NCBI GenBank assembly: GCA_021229015.1
Contig: CM037780.1
Coordinates: 63,793,323-63,857,322, forward strand
Direction: 5' to 3'
Origin: Solen grandis
Lineage: Eukaryota > Mollusca > Bivalvia > Adapedonta > Solenidae
Length of the DNA: 64,000 bases
Shown: in pieces, positions 33,131 through 43,670 of the stretch
Numbering within the stretch: the first letter of the stretch is position 1
Layout: every line of letters begins with the position of its first letter
The notes under the pieces: generated by a model
What the model was told of the DNA's origin: nothing
The model's database searches: none
What the model saw: the letters and a program-made list of their open reading frames with translations, nothing else
Made by a program: the position numbers and the translations under genes

Positions 33131-35411
33131 TTAAATAAAGTTGATCCCTTGAAAAATGAGCCCCATACGGGGTCAGCTATTTTCCTAATATACCCGGTAC
33201 TCTGTACAGAAAAAAAAAATCTTTTATAAGGGAAATGGTCAGACTATAATTTCATTAGCACAAATGGTCAATGTCAGAATATTACTTACACTTGTGAATA
33301 TCTGTTATAAGCCTATAAAATATGCCTTAGTATAGGTTTTTAGGATCAATCACGAACGTTGCAATACATATACATATAGATATATATTTTATAAAAATCG
33401 ATTTCACAAGCATTCATCTTCAGTACTTTAGACTCAAACTCCAGAAATAAACATTAACAAGTGAAGTGCAACTTATCAAGTGCAAATTATCAAGTGAAGC
33501 GCTCATAAAAAATGTAATTAAAGTGCACATTTTCAGCTATAAATATATTTCTTTAGGCAAGTACATGTATATAAAGGACATTGTACCGTCCCCATTGACA
33601 CTGAATCCTTTCATCGATTGGCAATTCTGAGTATCTCTTGCTACATTCTGAGAACTCCCTTGTGCTGGTCACGAAACAGAGAGGCCAGGTGTAGTTCGAT
33701 ATGCCATGGGGAACAACATCGAGTCGAGAGAGAGTGACAGAGAGAGACGAGTGGGTCAGATACGATGGTGTTCTTGTGCTACATAGAGTATACAATAATA
33801 GCTAAAATAAAAATAAATAAATAAATGTATGTATATCAGTATCATACAAATGATTCAAATGAAATATACAAGCAGAGATTTAACGGATGAAGAATGAATA
33901 TTATGTTTGATCACCCGGACCTCTTATAGTGTTTTTAATCTTTAGTTGATTTAAAAAATCTGAAGACAAAAACGTCCGTTCATAGATTTTTAAGGACCAA
34001 TAGTCGAAAAAGTTCACAAACAAACTTGTCCCCAAAACGGTTCGTACTCAAAACCTATAGAAACCCGATTTTACTCAATGAACTTTCTCCTGTCATACTG
34101 CTTTTGTGTGTATAAACTAAAACAATCTCTACCTTCTTCTCGTCTCGTTTCACACGGATGTTATATTTTATGTTACACGGTCACATTCCTTTTATCGTGT
34201 TTTGACCTTGACAGTACTGTGCTAATTGACCTGGAACCATTCGTCACGTTCATATGTCGCTACTGATAGCGAGAAGTGAGTACAAGCCCACTGCTTGACT
34301 TTGTCATATGTACGCATATGTTTATAGATTGTTCAAGATTACTGTGTTTCTGATGTCAACACTGGGCTATACACACTTTGTATTTTTCAAGCACTATACA
34401 TGTATATTGAAGTATAATGTTGCTTAACTTATGAAATGGAAGAAAACCTCCTGATTATATTGATAGCTAACTACAACATAATATGTTGATGATGTCATCG
34501 ACGAGGCCAAAGATGTCGATACGAATGATGGAATTGTCGAGGACGGTTGTAGTGGTGATGATTATGATTAAAGGGGAATTCAAGCAATTATACTGAAGGG
34601 CAAGTTTTCATCTAAGTCCGGATTGTCCAATTTCGTACACGTCAAACAAACGTTGTACTCATGTTTTGAACAAAAATAAGAAATTAAAAAGATTTCCATA
34701 GGACCCAAATTCAACCACAAACATGATTAATATCTCGTCAGATGATCCAAATTCTCCATTTACACCTTTTGAGGACTTCAATTTATGTGAACCATTTTCT
34801 TTAGTGTCAAATTTTTAAATAAATAGGTAGTTTTGAAAGTTTTATTCCCAAATAGGTAATCATTGTTGGAAGGTCAGGACGAAGAACTGAAATAGACGAT
34901 CGTGGTAACACTTTAGATTGTATCTTCAAATAGAAGAGTATCAGTTTTCTTTAAATTTTAAAACGTATGTACATGTTAGGTGCCAGACTGTTTATCACGG
35001 AGGGTGTGTCTGCACCTCATACTGTTAAACACTGGTTTCAGGTTGCCTTCTTGTCTCGTTTATTGGAAAGGTATTCTTTTAGAGTGGTGGTTGGTTTTCT
35101 TTCAGCGTTCTCTTCACCCGGGTTATTTTAAAAGTGAACATGTCTTTCACTTTTTTTTTCTCACATGCTTGCGTCGTCCGAAGAAAGAAAAAAGATACAA
35201 AACATCGATACACTGTACTTGACCATGATCATGCAACAGACTGATTATCAATCTTGTGGTCGGTGTGTTATTACGTGAAAAAAGTCAGGAAGTGCTTGTC
35301 ACTATGAGGACAAGTTGATTTTTTTTTTCTAGTATGTCTGTTGTTGTACTTAAACTTCATACACGTGTTGCCAAGAAACAGACAATATAATGTGTTCAGA
35401 ACAAATCAATA
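33131..35411. other. No gene recognised
   Basis: Contains a minus-strand open stretch at 33553-33795 with moderately high GC and several cysteines (SECSKRYSELPIDERIQCQW), but without convincing splice sites. Short (AAAT)n at 33808-33826. Otherwise unique AT-rich sequence. Confidence 0.35.
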
Positions 35412-35592
35412 GACAGTTGAACCTGTATAAGTGGCGCCCTGTACAAAACGGTCAATCTGCCTCTAGCGGTCAGTTTCATTATAACCAAACTAGCATTTTG
35501 ATATGCGTTTAATCTCCATTTAGCGGTCATCTCTGTGAGGCGGTCACTTTCTATTGTTCCTTTGACTGGCCGCTTAAGACAGGGTTAACTGT
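35412..35592. mobile_element. MITE with ACAGTT inverted ends (181 bp)
   Basis: Left ACAGTTGAACCTGTATAAGT with GGC; right reverse complement ACAGTTAACCCTGTCTTAAG with CGGCC. Subterminal GCGGTCA motifs recur inside (TAGCGGTCAGTT, TAGCGGTCATCT, GGCGGTCACTTT). Non-coding. A diverged relative lies near 17350. Confidence 0.65.
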
Positions 35593-36372
35593 ATATATTT
35601 AGTTGGAACCAATATCCAGAAACATGAGTATCTCCCTAAAACGTGTAAGAAGGCGTATAAATAACAACAAATCACGACGATCGTCAAAACAAATTAGTCA
35701 AAATATACACACTCAATAGTGTGTTTTTTCCCCTAAATTAATACTATGATCCCTATAAAAAGAGTATGCAAAAAGTAAATGAAAGCGAACTGGGAACAAC
35801 AATGTGGACGTTATTTTCAGAAACGGAGTATATTATGTTATTAAGTTCACGTGTTTCGAGGGTCAAAAATGTCATACAAACAGGTGCTGTGTTTCAGACT
35901 TACTTTCCAAATGTTCCTTTGTTAAAGTTGAGATGGATGATTCAGAGGATCATACTCATGCTAGGGCAAATACCGCAATTTAAAGTCAAGTGAACCATCT
36001 ATCCATTGTGTGAAAAAATTGCTTCTTAAATAAATCATCATTATATTACATTAACAATATAAAGAATAATAACTGACAGTGAAGGCGCTCTTGAACATTA
36101 CTGATAAAAATGTCAGTAATAGTGCATAAACTGTATGATTTATCCATCTCTATGTATCTCCTATAACTACAAGTATCTTACAAGTATGGTAAAAAAATAG
36201 TATCAGTCTAATTTAATCACTACTTGAGGGGACATGTCTATATATCAACCTCCTTCAATTCTACATCCGCAAGTGAGTCATTGGACCACATAAATGTCAC
36301 TGCATTAACCGAGCTTCTTGAAAGTATCTGCTAATATTTCTGTTTCATTCTTAGCACCTTTCCGTAACTTGC

Positions 36373-36375
<3 letters not shown>
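35593..36375. other. No gene recognised
   Basis: A 75-codon open frame at 35766-35993 on the plus strand (MQKVNESELGTTMWTLFSET) has no recognised domain. Nothing else seen. Confidence 0.3.

Positions 36376-36406
<31 letters not shown>
36376..36406 (+). repeat. T31 homopolymer
   Basis: Uninterrupted T run. Confidence 0.95.
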
Positions 36407-36408
<2 letters not shown>

Positions 36409-36502
36409 ACGAACTTTGACTAATAAATCCGTCTTTCTGTAAGGATCGAAGGATATAAAACGTTTGTTTGTAATGAGGAAATGACGAGCTTATAGGCAGG
36501 CA

Positions 36503-36615
36503 CGTTTACAAGTTAAGAACGTGATGCTTGTTTCAGAGACTGACCAATCAGTGCTGTTTACAAATTGAGAACGTGATGCTTGTTTCAGAGGCTGACCAAT
36601 CAGGTGGCTGTTTAC
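36503..36615 (+). repeat. 52-bp tandem duplication with CCAAT motif
   Basis: TTTACAAGTTAAGAACGTGA ... CTGACCAATCA at 36505-36550 is repeated with four changes at 36557-36602, and a third partial start (GGCTGTTTAC) follows. Each copy carries GACCAATCA. Confidence 0.85.
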
Positions 36616-36884
36616 TTTGGCGCATGGACAACGTATACTAGTTTATTTCCGCTACATCTGCTGCCAAATTGCGAGAAATATGATGAAATATGAATAAATA
36701 TGACATTTACTTTACAAAGTAGTTGACAAAAATGGCAAAAAACATGGACATTATTGAGAAACAGGTTCATTACCTAGAAATTTTCATAAAATTCGTTTCA
36801 AACCAGAGAATTATTATTTATAAGTTTATTTGTAGTAATTACAATTATTTGAGAAAGAGCCATCAGTATAGTTGATGATAAAGT

Positions 36885-36921
36885 TAAAAAAAAAAAAAAA
36901 AAAAATAAAAAAAAAAAATAA
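36885..36921 (+). repeat. A-rich tract with two T interruptions
   Basis: A20, T, A11, T, AA: a possible poly(A) remnant or simple repeat. Confidence 0.8.
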
Positions 36922-37216
36922 ACATTCGACGTTAATGCTTCGAGCATTTGTGTGTTCTCAGGGACGTGACTAATCATTTTACACACTTTTCCACAACTAT
37001 AAAAGAAAATACACTTCTTTCTTTTCTCTCTGTCTTCTTAATTCATATCAGATTTGCATAAATCTACATGAGAATTTGCGATATGATTTAATCTTTGAGA
37101 ATCGACTTTTGTGTGATAACTACAAAAACAATTTGGAGCAAAAACAACTAATTACTATATATATTGAGCTTTATATACCATCGCATGGCCCTGACTAAAT
37201 ATAGTATGCCATATTA

Positions 37217-37372
37217 AGGTCAAGTCCCTGTAATGGTTCCGCTGCATTTCGGACCTCATTGCCTTTTGCGTAGATAACCAATGTTTTACTAATGTTCATT
37301 AGGGTACCTTGGTTATCTCCGTAGAGGTTAAGTGGTCCAAGATGTAGCTGAACTATTACATGAACTTTACCT
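37217..37372. mobile_element. TA-flanked foldback MITE, copy 2 (156 bp)
   Basis: Begins AGGTCAAGTCCCTGTAATGG with TTCCGCTGCATTTCGGACC and ends GGTCCAAGATGTAGCTGAAC with TATTACATGAACTTTACCT; arms are inverted over about 40 bp. TA flanks at 37215-37216 and 37373-37374. Centre GGGTACCTTGGTTATCT is shared with copy 1 at 6770. Confidence 0.75.
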
Positions 37373-37374
37373 TA

Positions 37375-38499
37375 AGTATCTCCTTGTTTCTGACAGAACG
37401 GTGGAACGACCGACTGACACACGCCATTCCGCTGATGTTTAACATAGTGTATAAATTTTGCCTTGTCATAAAATCTTAAAAATGATATTTTAACACATTT
37501 TTTTCATACTTCCTTTTCTTATTCATGAAAACCCTTGTAAAACTTTTATAAAGCTTTGTCTGCTTTTTTATTCACTTCATGCAAAGTGTTCGATATGCAT
37601 ACAGCGAAACTTATTGATATATTTTGGTCACACTGCACCGAGTATGACAACAGCTTTAAATCTTTAAACATAGGACAAACTGCTCTTTGGGCGTGAAATC
37701 CATTTTAAAAAGAAGTTTTGCAGTCCCATGTATTGATTAAAATAAGGTCAGAGCTATTCCATGTATTATTCTCCGGGGCATTCAATTATGGAACGAATTG
37801 TACAATAAAATTTCAGAGGGGATCCACTTTTCGTATAGACCGAGTTTAACAAAGGTGCGAGTAAATACTTCACATTCAAAAAGTAAATATGAGAAATTGT
37901 GTTTTGTAGGTTGTTGAATAGCCGTTCTTCGTGTTTCTTAGGTATTTACTCTAAATCTTCTAGTTCAGAAATGGAATGTGTATTTTACTACACTGCTGAA
38001 ACGTCTATAAATGTAAAATTCGGTCGTAAGCTCGCTTAAAAGATTGTTCTAGAAGGTAATACCTTGTACACCATCCATCGACAGTATTCAGTAGCATGGA
38101 CACTATCACAGTGTGTTATTTGAAGTTTGTACGACCACTTTTGTGACCGAAGCCAACTTAAATATTAAGCGGTCGGATTATGAAACATAAAACATGGGAC
38201 ATTGGTCATGGAAATGAGTGTCTCCTAGAGGGGTGGTCCTAATGACCAGGATCAACACAAAATAAAAGACATTAGCCTGTGTTGTCTTAAAAAGGGAGAT
38301 GGTACCGTAAGACGAAGAGGTTAATTCAGCAACAATTCATAGGATATAGGTCATGAAATTGGTCTGAATAGTGACATGGTCATACTAATGATGTTGTCTT
38401 TATATCATTAAGTGTATCTGAATATTTATATGATGAAAATATATGATTATAAGAGGAAAGTTCACTTTGTCTAATCTGCTTGTTTAGCTGCTTTTTTTT
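37375..38499. other. No feature recognised
   Basis: AT-rich unique sequence with stops in all frames. Confidence 0.45.
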
Positions 38500-38524
38500 G
38501 GGGGGGGGGGGGGGGGGGGGGGGG
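38500..38524 (+). repeat. G25 homopolymer
   Basis: TTTTTTTT followed by twenty-five G. Confidence 0.9.
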
Positions 38525-38924
38525 TAAATATTCTAACCAGTACCATCAGAATCGGTATAAGTAAACGAAAATGTCACAAATTTCTGTAGAAATCAGGTAT
38601 GATTGCCAGGTATGTATTTGCTAACAGAACCAAACACTTATATACAGCCCTTCTCCTTCCAGGAGTCCGTGTTTGCAAGATACACGAATTAATATTACAA
38701 AAACATCTGTGATACCTATCTTCTATCGTCAATAGAGAACCCCAAATATTGTTTATTTTATCAATCGAAGAGACAAAAGAAAACAAAGAAGAAGACGGTG
38801 GGAGTTTAACATAACTTGACAAATATGATTGTGGTTGAAATGTGTCATTCGCTCTCAGATCCCTAAGCTTTCAATAAAGAGAAGGGTCAAACATGTGACG
38901 TCAGTGACATTCTAACAATATGTA

Positions 38925-39060
38925 TTTTGTTTGTTTGTTTTTGCTTTGGTTTTACACTCAATCGATAGGATTTCAGTAATTTGGAGACTATTTCTATATG
39001 CGGCTACACTGCAGTATCACGCTGTAGACATGTAACATGATATCTTGCGCAGCAAACTTT
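38925..39060 (-). mobile_element. SINE 3' part, minus strand
   Basis: GTTTGTTTGTTTTTGC tail, then CAATCGATAGGATTTCAGTA and ATTTGGAGACTA, ACTGCAGTATCACGCTGTAG and ATGTAACATGATATC. This matches the tail, 3' domain and body of the reference SINE in order. Confidence 0.55.
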
Positions 39061-40916
39061 TTCAATTAATAACTTATTTAGATCTATATCTTCATTTCAG
39101 ATTATTTAGTTGCATTTCGTATTAGAGTAAACGATAAGTAAAATAAAGTCTACTGCAGGCTCTAAAAGGAAAGATGACATACATCTAGGCCGGTGAATGC
39201 TGTTTTTGATACATACTAACAGGACAGTGATAGTTTTATGCGACATTGACATTGACCCGAGATAACTAATATGATCTGACAAGATTGTCCGAGAAGAAGA
39301 AGTTGATGATAAAATATTCTTAAGAACACAAATCAGAAGGGCGTTGAACTTGTTGAGTAATAACAAAATCGCCATTTTGTCCCAATTTATCACCCTCCTT
39401 CTTATGACATTACAAAAGAATCCGGTCTTTCGGTAAGAAATATCATTACAATATCCCATAGTGTAAGAAACAAATACGTCTTATAAAAGAAGGCAGATTC
39501 GGTATAAAGAAAAAACTCAATATTTGAGTCATTAATCATATTTAGAAGTTACAATGTAATTTGATGCAGTTATAGAAATAACTGAGAAGATAAAGATACA
39601 AGGCGTTTTAGGACAAGATATGAATATAAATGACTTCTAATGTGGCAGAAAAAAAGCACAAGTAAAGTCCATATCAAAGGATATGGAAGTTGGTGTGCCA
39701 CAAAAGTGTTTTGCATGAATGCACAATATTTAGCGACGTTGCAAAGATGTCAACATATAGAACCTCGCGAACGAATTTGATTGCTATTCAACGATCACGT
39801 GACGACATACCCGTTATACAGCGGAAATGCATATGATATCAAAATATATTCTTTAAAACGTCCTATCCTGGGATAAGGTCTCATTAAACATGTTTTCATC
39901 TCATATTTTCTTTGTCAACTCTTCAGCGTTTTCGTTATGTAAAACCCAATACTTTGACCTAAAACAGATTTCGATTTAGTGAATTCTCTCAACAAAAATA
40001 CATTGACGTTTAATCTTTATGTGATATGTGAATTACTTACATATGACACAGTTCGATATTATTTGTACTCAAATTCCTGAAGTACACGGTATAAAACCAT
40101 ATTAAAAGTTCATTGTTGTTAGGGTTCTGCCACAAATAGTGATTCAGTCGTTTGGGGACCTTTGTCTACATAAAACAGACAAAACATTTTTTTAAAAAGT
40201 TATCATATATTTCACATTTAAAAGATGAAGCATAAATTACATCTAGTGGAATAATATATGTGGACTGGCTACAACTATATGTTAGTCGATACATTTTCTT
40301 CGATTTGTTTTGAGAAAAATATGACCACATATTTCACAACTGCGTGAAGAAAATAGTGAAATGTAAGGTCCAATCATGGTTGCTAGAAGATAGCTGATTC
40401 ATCCAAATAATAAGACATACTATCTTATTTTACCGTTATTCTGGCGTTAAAGTATTACTTTATTAGATATAAAATATTTGAAGACTACGTTCAAGGTGAA
40501 AGCCTTAATCAACAAGATAGTGTTACACGTGGGTCGAAATTTCTTTCCATAAATATGGTCTTTAGAACATTGCAAAGAAAAACTGTGTGTTGAGAATTAA
40601 GTCACACTTTTAAAAATAAAAAAGTGTCAAGTCATCCTAATAATTGAACAATTTAAAATTATTTCAGTAAATCATGAATTACAATAAATAACACGCATTA
40701 TCCAATACGTATGGGAGATCATGGTGTTCAGAAAAAGCGTCAATGTCGTATGCCACATAGATCAAAGAATAAGCCGGCAAAAAAGGTAGATTTAAAGTTG
40801 TGTTTTAATCTACTTGTCGTTTGATTCAAGTATGTATGTCGACCATTATCACAAGCGTATTCAGACATAGACCATGTTATGCTCCCATGTACATTAGTAA
40901 CTTTATCCAGAAACTT

Positions 40917-40936
40917 TGATTGATTGATTGATTGAT
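40917..40936 (+). repeat. (GATT)5 microsatellite
   Basis: Five perfect units. Confidence 0.9.
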
Positions 40937-42095
40937 TATCTGAATATATATAGGTTTGCTACCGGTTTTCAACATTCAGCGAATCAGAAGCCTTCAGGGT
41001 TTCTAACCTGGCGCTAAAGCATTTGTGCCATTTGCGATACCATCCAGACAGACTTAAACTTAAAAGCATCTACGCCAAACTTATGATTTTTAAATAAATA
41101 CAGTTAATTGTGATTATCCGAGATCTGGTTGGAAAAGGTTTATACACGTTTGCTCTATATGGTAACCACATGTGAGGTTGAAATTGATGCCTTTATCTCA
41201 TTATCAGACATCGGTCAATTACCGAAACGTTTGTTTTTTTTACTAATGCCAGTGAAAAACCGATAAACTTCCTACTTGACAAAGACAGGTCAGTTTCCTT
41301 GTTTATATGTTGATTCATTAGTCACCGAGGCCCACCATGGACTTACAATATTCTTTAATTGGCTGTTTAGAACTAGTTTGACTATATTATTAAAGAAAAC
41401 ATGTCAATATGCCTTATCAATATTGAAATCTTACACGTGAACTTGGTTATGTTCCCACTTTGTACATTCGCGCGCATGCGTGTTGAAGTTAATGAGGTTT
41501 TGAAATCGGAAAGTAAATTTCACGGATGAGACACATATGCTGCTACGGGTAACGAGAAAAGTCTTGTGTCATTGTGACTGTCAGTTTTGAACATTATTAC
41601 ACATTTGTAAGCCAACATTCCTAAAAACTCAAAGATTTGCTTCGAATAATTATATGCCAATTTGTATTCTATGAGGACATTTATTCACGCAATATGGCCT
41701 GATGTTTTGTGAGCTATCGTGGGCGTTCACCAAATACTGAAGCTCGAAATAAACTTATCACACGTATATCAATAATTAAATGTAAGGGTGCTATGTCATA
41801 TTCGGGGTAAATTAGAGAAATATCGTTTTATTAATCGTCCTATAAAGTTACAGCAAAGGTATTACATTCGTTGTAAAGTGCCAGTTCTAATTCATTTCAC
41901 ATAGGATACATATGCGATAATTTTCATAATTTGTATGAATGTTACCCAACTGTTTTACTTAAAATAACAAGAGAGCCGTTAGTGTATGCCAGTGTTCGCC
42001 TGTATTTAACATGTGATAATCGGACAGGAGTTGAAGGGACTGCCAATGTTATTTGATCCAGCACTTTGATATATATGATATTAAAGGAAAAGTCA

Positions 42096-42124
42096 ACTCT
42101 CTCTCTCTCTTTCTCTCTCTCTCT
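42096..42124 (+). repeat. (CT)n microsatellite
   Basis: CTCTCTCTCTCT with one extra T, about 28 bases. Confidence 0.9.
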
Positions 42125-42188
42125 GGAAAGTGTGTAGAGAGATCCACTGTAACTTTCACATTTGTCGTGATGGAAGAGAGCAAAATGA

Positions 42189-43670
42189 AACAAGAGCTGT
42201 CAGAGGACAGCACGCTCGACTATTCAAAATGCTTGTTGGTAAATCAAATGAAATCTATTTAAATTCTTGCCCTTCATAGTAATAGTAAAAAATGATATAC
42301 CTTGATAGTCTGATACCCCTTAATATATTTATGATGTCTAAAATCAATCCGATGCCTAGTTACTGAGACATAAGCACAATAACACTGTGCATGCAAAACT
42401 TAAACCAAAAATCCAAGTTAGAAAAGGGCCATAATTTGCATCAGTCCAAAAGTTATCCTCCTATTTTCTGATGCCCTTGAAGACACACCTTAACTTTCTA
42501 GTCAATTCCACAAGCAATTTCTGAGATATAAGCTGGATAGTAGCTTGAATGCAAAAAATTGACCATAATTCTAAGTTAAAAGGGGGTCATAATTTTTAAT
42601 ATATTCCATAAAAAGTTATCTACCTTGATAGTATGATACTCCTAAACATATTAAAGATATTTCAAATCAATCCCATGCCTGGATACTGAGATATAAGCAT
42701 GAAAGTAACTTGCATGCAAAACTTTAACCAAAATTTCTAAGTTAAAAAAGGGGCCATAACTTGTAATATATTCCATCAAAAGTTGTCTACCATAAAAGTA
42801 TGATACCCCTAAATGTATTAAAGATGTCTCAAATCAATCCCATACCTGAATACTGAGATATTAGCATGAAAGTACCTTGCATGCAAAACTTTAACCAAAA
42901 TTTCTAAGTTAAAAAAGGGGCCATAACTTGTAATATATTCCATCAAAAGTTATCTACCATGAAAGTATGATACCCCTAAACTATTAAAGATGTTTCAAAT
43001 CAATCCCATGCCTGGATACTGAGATATTAGCATGAAAGTACCTTGCATGCAAAACTTTAACCAAAATTTCTTAGTTAAAAAGGGGCAATAATTTGTAACA
43101 TATTCTATCAAGAGTTATCTACCATGAAAGAATGATACCCCTAAACATATTAAAGATGTTTCAAATCAATCCCATGCCTGGATACTGAGATATTAGCATG
43201 AAAGTACCTTGCATGCAAAACTTTAACCAAAATTTCTAAGTTAAAAAGGGGCCATAATTTGTAATATATATTCCATCAAGAGTTATCTGCCTTGGTTGTA
43301 TGATGCCCCTAAACATATTCATGAACTTTCAAGTCAATACCATGAATGGTTATTGAGATACAAACTAGATAGTAGCTTGCACGCAAAACTTGAACCAAAT
43401 TTTCTATTGCATGCAAAACTTTAACCAAAATTTCTAAGTTAAAAAGGGGCCATAATTCATATTAAATTCAGTCAAGAGTTATCTACCTTGGTTGTCTGAT
43501 GCCCCTGAACATATTTATAAACTTTCAAGTCAATACCATAAATGGTTATTGAGATATAAGGTTGATAGTAACTTGCACGCAAAACTTTAACCAAAAGCTG
43601 CAACGCCAACGCCGACGCCGACGCCAGGGTGACTACAATAGCTCTCATATTCTACGAATAGTCGAGCTAA
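42189..43670 (+). mobile_element. Bivalve interspersed repeat, family B, long copy
   Basis: Starts AACAAGAGCTGTCAGAGGAC with AGCACGCTCGACTATTC and ends ACGAATAGTCGAGCTAA. Between are about eight head-to-tail blocks of about 150-160 bp with TTGCATGCAAAACTTTAACC, AAAAAGGGGCCATAA, GTTATCTACC and ATGATACCCCTAAA. A GACGCCGACGCCGACGCC run lies just inside the right end. No protein encoded. Confidence 0.8.

Larger units (their letters stand above)
39061..42188. other. No gene recognised
   Basis: A 117-codon minus-strand open frame at 39106-39459 has no recognised domain. GATT microsatellite at 40917-40936. A GCGCATGCG motif at about 41471. TC-rich tract at 42096-42124. Otherwise unique AT-rich sequence. 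Confidence 0.35.

Noticed and set aside
33553..33795. Exon on the minus strand with several cysteines
   Set aside because: No convincing acceptor or donor, no domain, and a GA-rich low-complexity patch contributes much of the frame.
39106..39459. 117-codon minus-strand gene
   Set aside because: Composition typical of AT-rich chance frames (Ile, Asn, Ser, Leu); no domain or signals.
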